Part shown: piece after piece, positions 45,481 through 54,454 of the stretch
How positions within the stretch are numbered: the first letter of the stretch is position 1
Layout: each line of letters starts with the position of its first letter
From: JAADEM01 sp965371855
Lineage (GTDB): Bacteria > Bacteroidota > Bacteroidia > Bacteroidales > Marinilabiliaceae
Direction: 5' to 3'
Length of the DNA: 64,000 bases
Assembly (NCBI GenBank): GCA_965371855.1
Contig: CBDUZZ010000015.1
Location: 6,022 to 70,021 of the forward strand
The notes under the pieces: generated by a model
Database searches by the model: none
What the model was told of the DNA's origin: nothing
Seen by the model: the letters and a program-made list of their open reading frames with translations, nothing else
Translations under genes and position numbers: made by a program

Positions 45481-46944
45481 ATGAAATTTTTGTTGTTCAA
45501 GTTGAGCATTGTTTTTTTCTCTGTTTTTTTCTCATGTAGTAGTATAAAAATTAACGGGCCATATTTTGCAACCGGCATTAAAATAGGAGAAGTAACACAA
45601 ACTGAGGTGATTATATGGGTACGTTTAACTCAAAATCCCGAGAGAGTTGGAAATAACGCTCCTATGCCTGATGTTAAATATATTGATTCCAAAACCGGGA
45701 AAATTAGAAAGCATAAAAACAGACTTAATGAGACTCCGGTGGTTACTTATCCTGAAAACTTCACAGTGAAAACTATTCAAGGAGCAACCCCCGGTAGTGA
45801 AGGTAAGGTTCGGATAAAATATAAAATTAAAGAAGAAAAGGAGTGGACACAACTTGAATGGGAAACAGTAGATCGGGCGAAAGACTTCATTCATCAATTT
45901 AAACTATCAAAACTATCAAAAGGAAAAGAATACCAATTGTTGGTAGAGGCAAGTTCATTGAAAAATAATGCAGTAAGTGCTTCTATCTCGGGGGAGTTTA
46001 AAACTGCACCCGGTATTGAATCTTCTTCGGATATAAATTTTATTGTTGTTACCGGAACTGCTTATGTAGATGTTGATAGTGAAACGGGTTTTAAATTGTA
46101 TCCCGGTTCTTTAAAATTTGAACCGGAATTTTTTGTACATACCGGAGATATTATTTACTACGACAGAATGGCCAAAACTAAAGAATTAGCCTTGTGGCAC
46201 TGGGACAGAATGTACAGTCTTCCTGACATAATTAATTTTCACTGTCAAGTTGCAAGTTATTTTATAAAAGACGACCATGATGTGTGGATGGATGATTGTT
46301 ACCCCGGCATGAAAACCAGATATATGGGTGAGTTTACATATGAACAGGGAACACAAATATTTTTGGATGAAGTACCGATGGGAGAAAAAACTTACCGCAC
46401 TGTACGTTGGGGAAAAGATTTGCAAATATGGTTGGTTGAAGGAAGAGACTACCGAAGTTCTAACGATATACCTGATGGACCGGAAAAAACTATATGGGGA
46501 AAAGAGCAGATGGATTGGTTTAAATCAACTGTGGAACTATCGGATGCTACATACAAGGTGCTGATTAGCCCAACACCAATTATTGGTCCCGACCGTAAAA
46601 ACAAAAACGACAACCATGCAAATAGTGGTTTTAAATATGAAGGAGACCAACTAAGAAAGTTTATTAGTGAGCAGGAAAATATGGTAATTGTTTGCGGTGA
46701 CAGGCATTGGCAGTATATCTCGAAAGATCTGGAAACAGGGGTGATAGAATTTAGTTGTGGGCCGGCCAGTAATAAACATGCCGGGGGATGGAGACAGTCT
46801 AATAAACTTCCTGAACATCTTTATCTTAATGTAACTGGGGGATTTATGGAAGGAATAGTGTCTCAAGCTGATGGAAAATCAACATTAACTTTCAGGCACT
46901 ATGACCCAGATGGGAAGCTATTGAATGAATATATAGTTGAATGA
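45481..46944 (+). CDS. PhoD-like metallophosphoesterase, lipoprotein
   Basis: 487-residue alkaline phosphatase D-type protein. Lipobox VFFSC (Cys19), an N-terminal beta-sandwich with Fn3-like folding (about 25-175), and a metallophosphatase core: FFVHTGDIIYYD, YFIKDDHDVWMDD, VLISPTPIIG and IVCGDRHWQY, which supply the metal ligands. Family members hydrolyse phosphomonoesters or diesters, and Bacillus PhoD cleaves teichoic acids. Divergent from the locus 3 operon, which carries a glycerophosphodiesterase and GlpT-like antiporter, so a joint role in degrading phosphate-linked polymers is possible. The usual GDxxY variant with Thr after the first sheet (VTGTAYVD instead of a clear Asp pair) deserves a check. 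Confidence 0.85.
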   Translation: MKFLLFKLSIVFFSVFFSCSSIKINGPYFATGIKIGEVTQTEVIIWVRLTQNPERVGNNAPMPDVKYIDSKTGKIRKHKNRLNETPVVTYPENFTVKTIQGATPGSEGKVRIKYKIKEEKEWTQLEWETVDRAKDFIHQFKLSKLSKGKEYQLLVEASSLKNNAVSASISGEFKTAPGIESSSDINFIVVTGTAYVDVDSETGFKLYPGSLKFEPEFFVHTGDIIYYDRMAKTKELALWHWDRMYSLPDIINFHCQVASYFIKDDHDVWMDDCYPGMKTRYMGEFTYEQGTQIFLDEVPMGEKTYRTVRWGKDLQIWLVEGRDYRSSNDIPDGPEKTIWGKEQMDWFKSTVELSDATYKVLISPTPIIGPDRKNKNDNHANSGFKYEGDQLRKFISEQENMVIVCGDRHWQYISKDLETGVIEFSCGPASNKHAGGWRQSNKLPEHLYLNVTGGFMEGIVSQADGKSTLTFRHYDPDGKLLNEYIVE

Positions 46945-47205
46945 ATCAGATGAATAAACAGAGGTGCCAGCAATTCTTTATGTTGGATAATTGAAAGCTA
47001 ACACTAGTACCTATTAAGCATTAGCTTAAAATAGCAGTGTTTTATTGTTTAAGATGAAAATATGTTAGTTATTTGATTAATCACGTCACGGTCATCTTAT
47101 TAATAATTGTAAATTTGTCACTCATGTAGTTTTTACATATAAATATACTTTGAATTAAACAACAATAAAAAATGTAAACCAACAAAAAAACTAAGGAAAA
47201 GAATT

Positions 47206-48654
47206 ATGTGCAAATATTTTATCATTGTCTTGTTGTTTTTATCTTGTCAGTCAAATAATACAACATCATCAAATAACAAAAGGAAGAATTATAAAACGCC
47301 TAATATTATTTTGGTCATGACTGATGATCAAGGGTGGTTTGATGCTGGTTTTAATGGGAATGAAATAATTAAAACACCCTATATCGATATGTTGGCAAAA
47401 AACGGTGTTGTTTTTAATCGATTTTATTCTGCTTCTGCTGTGTGTTCACCTACAAGGGCAAGTTTAATTACCGGTAGAAATCCGTTTCGAATAGGAGTTA
47501 AACATGCAAATGTTGGTCATATGAAAAAAGAGGAGATTACAATTGCAGAGCTTTTGAAGAAAAAACAATATGCTACAGCTCATTTTGGCAAATGGCATTT
47601 GGGTACTTTAACCGAAAAAGAAACAGGAGCTACGGATGCAAATAGAGGTGGTCGTTTCGGTAGTAAAGTTGAATTTAGTATTCCTACAATGCATGGATAT
47701 GACGAGTTCTTCTGTACCGAATCTAAAGTGCCGACATTTGATCCGATGTTAATACCTTTAGAGTTTGATAAAGGTGAAAGCAAAAGAAATGGATGGAAAG
47801 CTATTGAGAATGGAAAGGGAGCAAAGCAATACGGAACAGCCTATTGGATAGGGACTGAACAAAAAGAATTAGATAATTTGGAAGGCGATGACTCTAAGAT
47901 TATTATGGACAGAGTTATCCCATTTATTGAAAGATCAACAAATGAAAATAGTCCGTTCTTTACAACTATCTGGTTTCACACACCACATCTGCCTGTTGTG
48001 ACTGACAAAGAACACCGTGAATTATACCGCACTTTGAGTTTAGAAAAACAAATTTACTATGGCACCATTACCGCCATGGATGAGCAAATGGGGCGATTGT
48101 GGAATAAATTGAAGGAACTGGGTATTGACGACAATACAATGATTTGGTTTTGCAGTGATAATGGTCCGGAAAGAGACACTCCGGGAAGTGCCGGTAATTT
48201 TAGAGATCGAAAAAGAAGCTTATACGAAGGAGGGGTAAGAGTTCCTGCATTTGTTTACTGGAAAGGTCATTTTGAAAATGTAGGCAGAGTAGATTTTCCT
48301 GCAGTAACAAGTGATTATTTACCAACAATTATGGATGTGTTAGATATGGATTTCCCTGATGACAGAACAATTGATGGAGAGAGCTTATTGCCACTTTTAG
48401 AGGGAACACAAACTGAGAGGAAAAAACCGATAGGGTTTTTAATTTCTAAACAAATGTCTTGGGTAGATAACAGATATAAGTTAATAAGTATGGACAGAGG
48501 AAATACTTTTGAATTGTACGATCTGAAAAACGATAAAGAAGAGAAAAATAATATCATTTCAGAGTATCCTGAAATTGCTGAGAAAATGAAAGCTGAGTTT
48601 TATGTCTGGAGAAAAACCGTAGAAGATAGTAGTAATGGAGCTGATTATAAATAA
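47206..48654 (+). CDS. Formylglycine sulfatase (type S1), lipoprotein
   Basis: 482-residue arylsulfatase-type enzyme that hydrolyses sulfate esters. Lipobox FLSC (Cys14), metal motif VMTDDQGW, maturation motif CSPTR (80-84), GKWHLGT, TIWFHTPHLP, FCSDNGPE and YEGGVRVPAF. All S1 core residues are visible. It is a close paralogue of the enzyme at 55400, sharing FCTESKVPT and SLYEGGVRVPAFVYWK. It starts the plus-strand sulfatase block after a 261-base gap. Needs a formylglycine-generating enzyme, not encoded here. Substrate not predictable from sequence alone. Confidence 0.93.
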   Translation: MCKYFIIVLLFLSCQSNNTTSSNNKRKNYKTPNIILVMTDDQGWFDAGFNGNEIIKTPYIDMLAKNGVVFNRFYSASAVCSPTRASLITGRNPFRIGVKHANVGHMKKEEITIAELLKKKQYATAHFGKWHLGTLTEKETGATDANRGGRFGSKVEFSIPTMHGYDEFFCTESKVPTFDPMLIPLEFDKGESKRNGWKAIENGKGAKQYGTAYWIGTEQKELDNLEGDDSKIIMDRVIPFIERSTNENSPFFTTIWFHTPHLPVVTDKEHRELYRTLSLEKQIYYGTITAMDEQMGRLWNKLKELGIDDNTMIWFCSDNGPERDTPGSAGNFRDRKRSLYEGGVRVPAFVYWKGHFENVGRVDFPAVTSDYLPTIMDVLDMDFPDDRTIDGESLLPLLEGTQTERKKPIGFLISKQMSWVDNRYKLISMDRGNTFELYDLKNDKEEKNNIISEYPEIAEKMKAEFYVWRKTVEDSSNGADYK

Positions 48655-48743
48655 TTAGAAGTGAACAAGGATGTTCGTTAGGTAATAGATAATAGTTGTG
48701 AAACCAAAGCAGACGAAATAATTTAACATATTTAAAAAAATGA

Positions 48744-50276
48744 ATGATGAAGATAAAAATTTCTGTAACCGCATTTTTAATATTAGTTTTTACCCTCTCA
48801 TGCCAATCAAAAAAAGAGAAGCAGGAGAATAAACCAAATATTATTTATATCCTTGCTGATGACCTTGGATATGGGGAGTTGGGGTGTTATGGACAGAGAA
48901 AAATTGAAACTCCAAATATCGACCAACTGGCAAAAGAGGGAATGATGTTTATGCAACACTATTCAGGCTCGGCAGTTTGTGCACCTTCCAGAAGTGTTTT
49001 GTTAACAGGTAAACACACCGGCCATACCGATATCAGAAATAACAATGCCTGGGCGTCCAGGGGTAATGTGCAAAATATTTTTGCTATGGAAAAGGATTCT
49101 ACCTTAGAAGGTAATCCTCCAATGCAAGAGAGCACGGTTACCATCGCAAATTTACTGCATGATGCAGGTTATAAAACCGGAATGTCAGGAAAATGGGGAC
49201 TTGGAGCGCCACACACAAATAGCATTCCAACAACAAAAGGATTCGATTTCTTTATTGGCTATAATTGCCAGCGAATAGCGCACACTTATTATCCTTCTTT
49301 TTTATATAAAAATGAAAAGAGACTTTATCTCAATAATAAAACAATGGCTCTTTCTCAAAGACTTCCGAAAGATAAAGACCCATTTGATGAAAGTAGTTAT
49401 GCACCATATACCCAAAATGATTATACTCCGGATGTGATGTACAGCGAAATGGAGAACTTCATTGTTGAGAACAGTGATAGTCCCTTCTTTTTTTACTGGG
49501 CATCTTTAATTCCGCATGTTGCACTGCAAGCTCCTCAGCGTTGGGTAGACTATTATGTTGAGAAATTTGGTAATGAACAACCTTACTTAGGAAATCAAGG
49601 ATACTATCCACATCGCTATCCGCATGCTGCTTATGCAGCCATGATTTCGTATTTAGATGAAAACGTTGGCAAATTGGTTGCAAAGTTGAAGGAGCTGGGT
49701 GTTTACGATAATACACTTATTATTTTCACATCTGATAATGGTCCCACGTTTAATGGTGGTGCTGACCCTGAATGGTTTGAAAGTGCAGGGGTTCTTGGAA
49801 GTAGTAAAAGAAAAATAAAAGGTTCTTTTGACGATGGAGGAATTCGGGTGCCAATGATTGTATCATGGTCGGGTAAAATTAAACCGGGAACAACAACCAA
49901 TCATATTTCTGCCTTTTGGGATGTTATGCCTACACTTTGTGATGTTGTCGGTATTGATCAATATAAGGATACTGATGGTATTTCTATGCTACCAACTCTG
50001 TTGAGTAATGATGGTCAGCAGGAACACACCTCTCTTTATTGGGAACTTGGACGAAGTCAGGCGTTACGAATGGGAAAATGGAAGGGTGTTCGTAAAAATG
50101 GAAAGAACACAATAGGTACAATCGAGCTATACAATTTAGAGGAAGATATTAAAGAGAATAATAATGTGGCTAAAGAGTTTCCCGATATTGTTAAACAAAT
50201 TGAAACAATAATGCAAAATGAACATGAACCGGCAGCTATTGCTTTTTTTAAACAAAAAGTTCTTGGTGATAAATAA
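48744..50276 (+). CDS. Formylglycine sulfatase (type S1), lipoprotein
   Basis: 510-residue sulfatase. Lipobox TLSC (Cys20), ILADDLGYGELG, maturation motif CAPSR (79-83), GKWGLGAPHT, FYWASLIPHVALQAP, FTSDNGPTFNGG and GGIRVPMIVSW. It is a clear paralogue of the protein at 52070 and belongs to a different S1 subgroup from the one at 47206. A second ATG lies three bases downstream. It is 28 bases from the GH109-like gene, so the two are probably co-transcribed. Confidence 0.93.
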   Translation: MMKIKISVTAFLILVFTLSCQSKKEKQENKPNIIYILADDLGYGELGCYGQRKIETPNIDQLAKEGMMFMQHYSGSAVCAPSRSVLLTGKHTGHTDIRNNNAWASRGNVQNIFAMEKDSTLEGNPPMQESTVTIANLLHDAGYKTGMSGKWGLGAPHTNSIPTTKGFDFFIGYNCQRIAHTYYPSFLYKNEKRLYLNNKTMALSQRLPKDKDPFDESSYAPYTQNDYTPDVMYSEMENFIVENSDSPFFFYWASLIPHVALQAPQRWVDYYVEKFGNEQPYLGNQGYYPHRYPHAAYAAMISYLDENVGKLVAKLKELGVYDNTLIIFTSDNGPTFNGGADPEWFESAGVLGSSKRKIKGSFDDGGIRVPMIVSWSGKIKPGTTTNHISAFWDVMPTLCDVVGIDQYKDTDGISMLPTLLSNDGQQEHTSLYWELGRSQALRMGKWKGVRKNGKNTIGTIELYNLEEDIKENNNVAKEFPDIVKQIETIMQNEHEPAAIAFFKQKVLGDK

Positions 50277-50303
50277 TAATTATAAACTTTAAATACTGAT
50301 ACA

Positions 50304-51788
50304 ATGAGTACAAATCGCAGGTCATTTTTAAAAAACATAGGTCTCGGAGCAGGTGTAATTGCTACTTCTCCTTTGATGGCATCATCATGTGCGGGTGATG
50401 AAGAGAAGGTAAAGCATATTCGAAAATCGGCTGAACGTATGCCAAAAATGAATTTTAATATGTGTGGTTATGCTGCACCTAAACTCGATACTGTTCGGGT
50501 TGGATTTGTTGGTATTGGCGACCGTGGCTCGGGTGCTGTTAAACGAATGACACATATTGAAGGTGTTGAAATAACAGCCATTTGTGATATTCGCCAGGGA
50601 GCATTGGATGGTGCACAAAAAATTATTGCCAATGCCGGTTTGCCAAAAGCTAAAGAATTTACCGGAAGCGACACTGCGTTTAAAGATTTATGCAACAGCG
50701 GCCTGGTTGACCTGGTTTATACGGCTACTCCGTGGAAATGGCATGTTCCGGTTGGATTGGCTGCAATGGAAGGTGGATGTCATACCGCTATTGAAGTTTC
50801 TACTGCCAGAACCATGGACGAATGTTGGGAAATTGTTGAAACATCGGAACGTACAAAAAAACATTGTGTTATTCTTGAAAACTGCTGTTATGATTTCTTC
50901 GAATTGTTAACACTGAATATGGTTCGTCAGGGTGCTTTTGGTGATTTGATTCATGGAGAAGGAGCGTACATTCACAATTTAGATTACTGGCTTTTTAATA
51001 AACCAAAAGATGCAAAAATGACTGACGGTGCATATACAGAAATGTGGCGTCTGCACGAAAATAAACGTAAGGCAAATGTCTATCCAACGCACGGATTAGG
51101 CCCTATTTGTCAGGCTATGGATATCAATCGTGGTGACAAGATGGATTACCTCACTTCGATGATGAGTGCTGATTTTACACTGAAAAAACGCATTGAAGAA
51201 AAGGCCGAGGAAGACCCGTTTTTCAAGCAATTTGTTGGTTGGGACATGCGTGGAAATATGGATATGCAAATGATTAAAACCAATAAAGGGAGAACAATTA
51301 TGATACAGCACGATATATCTTCTCCTCGTCCTTATTCCAGAATTCATATGTTAAGTGGAACAAAATGTTTTGCACAGAAATGGCCTCTTACTCATATTGC
51401 TTTTGGTCATAAGAAAGTATCTGACGCAGAAATGAAGGAGTTACAAGTTAAGTACGAACCTGAAATTGTTAAAAGAGTTGGTGCAATGGCAAAACAAGTT
51501 GGTGGCCATGGTGGAATGGACTTTATTATGGACTGGCGACTAATAGACTCTCTTCGAAATGGTTTGCCAATGGATATGGATGTTTATGATGCAGCAGCCT
51601 GGAGTTGTATAACACCCCTGAGTGAATGGTCTATTGCAAACGGTTCAAAACCTATCGAAATTCCTGACTTTACACGTGGTGCTTGGAAGACAAATAAGCC
51701 GGTTGAATTAACCCTTAAAGGTGGCGGCACAACAAAAGTTCGTAACCTGAAAGATGCCGATTCAAAAGGTCAATTGGAAGTGGAGTAG
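50304..51788 (+). CDS. Gfo/Idh/MocA oxidoreductase, GH109-like
   Basis: 494-residue protein with a twin-arginine-type signal (RRSFLK at 5-10) and a lipobox-like SSC. A Rossmann NAD-binding motif VGFVGIGDRGSG follows near 66-77. The C-terminal part has GHGGMDFIMDWRLIDSLRNG and MDVYDAAAWSCITPLSEWS, typical of family GH109, whose founding members are NAD-dependent alpha-N-acetylgalactosaminidases. The twin-arginine route fits a protein that folds with its cofactor before export. Between two sulfatases, it suggests a glycan with sulfated N-acetylhexosamine, but GH109 also contains members of unknown specificity. Confidence 0.85.
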   Translation: MSTNRRSFLKNIGLGAGVIATSPLMASSCAGDEEKVKHIRKSAERMPKMNFNMCGYAAPKLDTVRVGFVGIGDRGSGAVKRMTHIEGVEITAICDIRQGALDGAQKIIANAGLPKAKEFTGSDTAFKDLCNSGLVDLVYTATPWKWHVPVGLAAMEGGCHTAIEVSTARTMDECWEIVETSERTKKHCVILENCCYDFFELLTLNMVRQGAFGDLIHGEGAYIHNLDYWLFNKPKDAKMTDGAYTEMWRLHENKRKANVYPTHGLGPICQAMDINRGDKMDYLTSMMSADFTLKKRIEEKAEEDPFFKQFVGWDMRGNMDMQMIKTNKGRTIMIQHDISSPRPYSRIHMLSGTKCFAQKWPLTHIAFGHKKVSDAEMKELQVKYEPEIVKRVGAMAKQVGGHGGMDFIMDWRLIDSLRNGLPMDMDVYDAAAWSCITPLSEWSIANGSKPIEIPDFTRGAWKTNKPVELTLKGGGTTKVRNLKDADSKGQLEVE

Positions 51789-51849
51789 CAATAGCCAGAT
51801 AATAAAAGATGAGTCTGATCTAAAAAGTCTCTGTCGTCTTTGTGAATGA

Positions 51850-51938
51850 GGTACGAGTGAAGCCTGCCTGCTGCAGACAGGCAATCTCAACAAATAGAGA
51901 TACAGGACATTAGATTGCTTCGATTCCTACCAATGACG
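51850..51938. repeat. Inverted REP/MITE-like element
   Basis: GAAGCCTGCCTGCTGCAGAC with GGCAATCT on the left and AGATTGCTTCG...CAATGACG on the right face each other. The right arm is the reverse complement of the common Bacteroidota repeat CGTCATTG...CGAAGCAATCT. Related single copies lie at 54951-54971 and 60737-60789. Confidence 0.65.
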
Positions 51939-52044
51939 TATTTAGTATCTTTTTAGACTAGATTCAAAGATAACTTAGGACTAAAATAAAAAAACTACAT
52001 TTTTTGAAACAAACAATAGTATTTCAAAATAATATTAGTAATAG

Positions 52045-52052
52045 TATATTTG
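52045..52052 (+). promoter_or_regulatory. TAnnTTTG-type -7 box for the sulfatase at 52070
   Basis: TATATTTG at 52045-52052, preceded by TTTC 19 bases upstream (52022-52025), close to the Bacteroidota TTTG-N19-TAnnTTTG promoter. It lies 18 bases before the ATG at 52070, so the longer frame starting near 52004 is unlikely to be the real start. Confidence 0.55.
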
Positions 52053-52069
52053 TAATAAAAAAAAACATT

Positions 52070-53617
52070 ATGAGAAAAGGAACTTTTATATTAAGTGTGT
52101 TAGTGGTAGGAACCATGGTATTATTAACATCATGTGCAGATATCAGTAATGAGAAGAAACAAAAACCTAATATTATCTATATCTTGGCTGATGACTTGGG
52201 GTATGGTGAATTAGGCGTTTATGGACAGGAGAAAATCGAAACCCCTAACATTGATCAGCTTGCAAATAATGGAATGCGATTTACACAGCATTACTCAGGA
52301 GCCCCGGTTTGTGCACCATCGAGAAGTGTATTACTTACAGGTAAACATTTAGGTCATTCGTTAGTTCGTGGAAATGATGAGTGGGCTAAGCGTGGTAAGG
52401 TTTGGGATTATCGGGCAATGATAGCAGATTCTACATTAGAAGGGCAGCGGCCTATTCCTGCAGGTACAATTACTATTGGTCGTTTATTGCAACAAGTTGG
52501 ATATAAAACGGCAGTTGTTGGTAAATGGGGTTTAGGAGCACCTCACACTGATGGTGTGCCAACCAAACAAGGGTTTGATTATTTTTTTGGATATAATTGT
52601 CAGCGTCAGGCGCATACATACTATCCTGTGCATTTATGGGAAAACGATCATCGTGTTCATCTTGATAATGATACTGTTCCTCCATCTACACATTACCCTA
52701 AGGAGGCTGATCCTTATGATATTTCCAACTATGCACCATATCAACTTAAAGAGTACTCGCCTGAGTTGATGTTTGGACGTATTACTCGTTTTGTTGATGA
52801 AAACAAGGACAGGCCTTTCTTTTTGTATTGGGCATCTCCAATACCACATGCTGCATTGCAGGCACCACAAAGATGGGTTGATTATTATGTAAAGAAATTT
52901 GGTGATGAGGAACCTTATGTTGGGAATAGGGGCTATTTCCCCAGCCGTTATCCTCACGCAACCTATGCTGCAATGGTTTCATATCTGGATGAAAATGTTG
53001 GCAAACTGGTTAAGCAACTTAAGGAATTGGGTATTTATGATAATACATTAATCATATTTACTTCGGATAATGGTCCTACCTTTAACGGGGGAAGTGATTC
53101 TCCATGGTTTAATAGTGCAAGGCCATTCCGTAGTGAATATGGCAGAGGTAAAGGTTTTGTTTATGAAGGAGGTTTGCGTGTTCCGATGATTGCCGAATGG
53201 CCGGGTAAGATTAAACCTGGTACTACATCTGAGCATATTTCAGTATTTTATGATGTGTTACCTACAATGTGTGATGTAGCCGGAATTGAAAAACCAAAGG
53301 ATACTGATGGGATAAGTTTCCTGCCTGTATTGATAGGTGAGAAACAGAAAGAGCATGAATTTTTGTATTGGGAGTATCCTGAATATGGTGGTCAGTTGGC
53401 TATTCGTATGGGTAAATATAAGGCTGTGTGTAGAAATATGAGGAAGAAAAATAATTTCACGTTTGAACTGTATAATCTGGAAACAGATATAACAGAGTCA
53501 GATGATATAGCAGCTCAACATCCTGAAATAATTGAAAAAGTTAAAGAGATAATAAAGAAGGAGCATGTACAGTCTTCTAATCCGAACTGGAAATTTAAGG
53601 TTTTAGGGGATGAATAA
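52070..53617 (+). CDS. Formylglycine sulfatase (type S1), lipoprotein
   Basis: 515-residue sulfatase from the ATG at 52070. Lipobox LLTSC (Cys22), ILADDLGYGELG, CAPSR (81-85), GKWGLGAPHTDG, FLYWASPIPHAALQAP, FTSDNGPTFNGG and YEGGLRVPMIAEW. Paralogue of the protein at 48744, with which it shares most of the active-site blocks. The frame is open to 52004, but the extension lacks a signal-peptide look and carries a promoter box, so I trim it. Followed by palindromes and a REP transposase. Confidence 0.92.
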   Translation: MRKGTFILSVLVVGTMVLLTSCADISNEKKQKPNIIYILADDLGYGELGVYGQEKIETPNIDQLANNGMRFTQHYSGAPVCAPSRSVLLTGKHLGHSLVRGNDEWAKRGKVWDYRAMIADSTLEGQRPIPAGTITIGRLLQQVGYKTAVVGKWGLGAPHTDGVPTKQGFDYFFGYNCQRQAHTYYPVHLWENDHRVHLDNDTVPPSTHYPKEADPYDISNYAPYQLKEYSPELMFGRITRFVDENKDRPFFLYWASPIPHAALQAPQRWVDYYVKKFGDEEPYVGNRGYFPSRYPHATYAAMVSYLDENVGKLVKQLKELGIYDNTLIIFTSDNGPTFNGGSDSPWFNSARPFRSEYGRGKGFVYEGGLRVPMIAEWPGKIKPGTTSEHISVFYDVLPTMCDVAGIEKPKDTDGISFLPVLIGEKQKEHEFLYWEYPEYGGQLAIRMGKYKAVCRNMRKKNNFTFELYNLETDITESDDIAAQHPEIIEKVKEIIKKEHVQSSNPNWKFKVLGDE

Positions 53618-53684
53618 TTCCAGGTGAGAATACATATATAATATGATCTGAATTTTTAAACTTGTAAAGTTCAATGCCATGTGC

Positions 53685-53830
53685 GAATCCAAAGGATTCA
53701 AATATTTATAGCATATAAGAATCCGAAGGATTCTCATGTTTATAGGATTTAATAATTGTATGGATGTGCGACCCCATCGGGGTCGAATAATTGAATTGAT
53801 TTTTCTATAAACATATAATCCCTTCGGGAT
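53685..53830. repeat. REP palindromes upstream of the REP-associated transposase
   Basis: Four short palindromes: GAATCCAAAGGATTC (53685-53699), GAATCCGAAGGATTC (53719-53733), CGACCCCATCGGGGTCG (53769-53785) and ATCCCTTCGGGAT (53818-53830). The GAATCC...CGACCC unit with a shared ATGTTTATAG spacer recurs after the transposase at 54338-54406. Confidence 0.85.
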
Positions 53831-53873
53831 AGTATATCTTGAGATATAAACAGTTTTTAAATCAATCATCAAA

Positions 53874-54338
53874 ATGAGTACAGGTACATTTTCACAAATT
53901 TATATTCACATAGTTTTTGCTGTAAAAGGCAGGTGTAGTTTGATAAACAATTCTTGGGAGCATGAGTTGTACAAGTATATAACGGGAATAGTTCAAAATA
54001 AAGGACAGAAGATGCTTGCCATAAATGGGATGCCTGATCATATTCATTTTTTAATTGGCATGAGGCCATCTTGTAGATTGTCGGATTTGGTAAGAGAAGT
54101 TAAGAAATCATCACACAATTTCATTAAGGAAAATGTTTTTACAAAGTGTAATTTTGAATGGCAGGAGGGATATGGAGCTTTCTCTTATAGCCATTCTGCG
54201 TTTGAAAATGTTATTCATTACATTATGAATCAAAAGGAACATCATCGAAAAAGAACATTTCAGGAGGAATATACCGAGTTTTTAAAAAAGTATGAAATAG
54301 ATTACAAAGAAGACTTTTTATTTAAATGGATAGGTTAG
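53874..54338 (+). CDS. REP-associated tyrosine transposase (Y1/IS200-like, RAYT)
   Basis: 154-residue Y1 transposase. The HUH motif is MPDHIHFL (His56-Ile-His58), the likely catalytic Tyr116 lies in HYIMNQ, and WQEGYGAFSYSHS is the usual intervening block; HHRKRTFQEEY follows. RAYT proteins cut and join single-stranded REP hairpins and are held responsible for spreading them. REP-like palindromes lie on both sides, in the same order, and the downstream one overlaps the stop codon. No accessory TnpB is present. Probably a living source of the GAATCC repeats in this genome. Confidence 0.92.
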   Translation: MSTGTFSQIYIHIVFAVKGRCSLINNSWEHELYKYITGIVQNKGQKMLAINGMPDHIHFLIGMRPSCRLSDLVREVKKSSHNFIKENVFTKCNFEWQEGYGAFSYSHSAFENVIHYIMNQKEHHRKRTFQEEYTEFLKKYEIDYKEDFLFKWIG

Positions 54339-54406
54339 AATCCGAAGGATTCTTATGTTTATAGATTGTGTATTTTATACAAGGTAACACGACCCTGAAA
54401 GGGTCG
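54338..54406. repeat. REP palindromes downstream of the REP-associated transposase
   Basis: GAATCCGAAGGATTC (54338-54352) and CGACCCTGAAAGGGTCG (54390-54406), with TATGTTTATAGATT between. Same unit and orientation as at 53719-53785, so the transposase is bracketed by direct copies of a two-palindrome element. Confidence 0.85.
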
Positions 54407-54454
54407 AATGTCTAAATTGTTTTTTCTTTTCTTTTTTTATCTTAGCAAAACACA

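Noticed and set aside
50584..50910. 108-residue plus-strand frame within the GH109-like gene
   Set aside because: Overlaps in another frame a gene with strong motifs over its full length.
52004..52069. N-terminal extension of the sulfatase to 52004
   Set aside because: The extra 22 residues are not signal-like and overlap a TATATTTG promoter box; the ATG at 52070 begins a good lipoprotein signal.
53685..53830. Repeated short palindromes taken as a CRISPR array
   Set aside because: The repeats differ from each other, are self-complementary, are irregularly spaced and sit beside a REP transposase; no cas genes.
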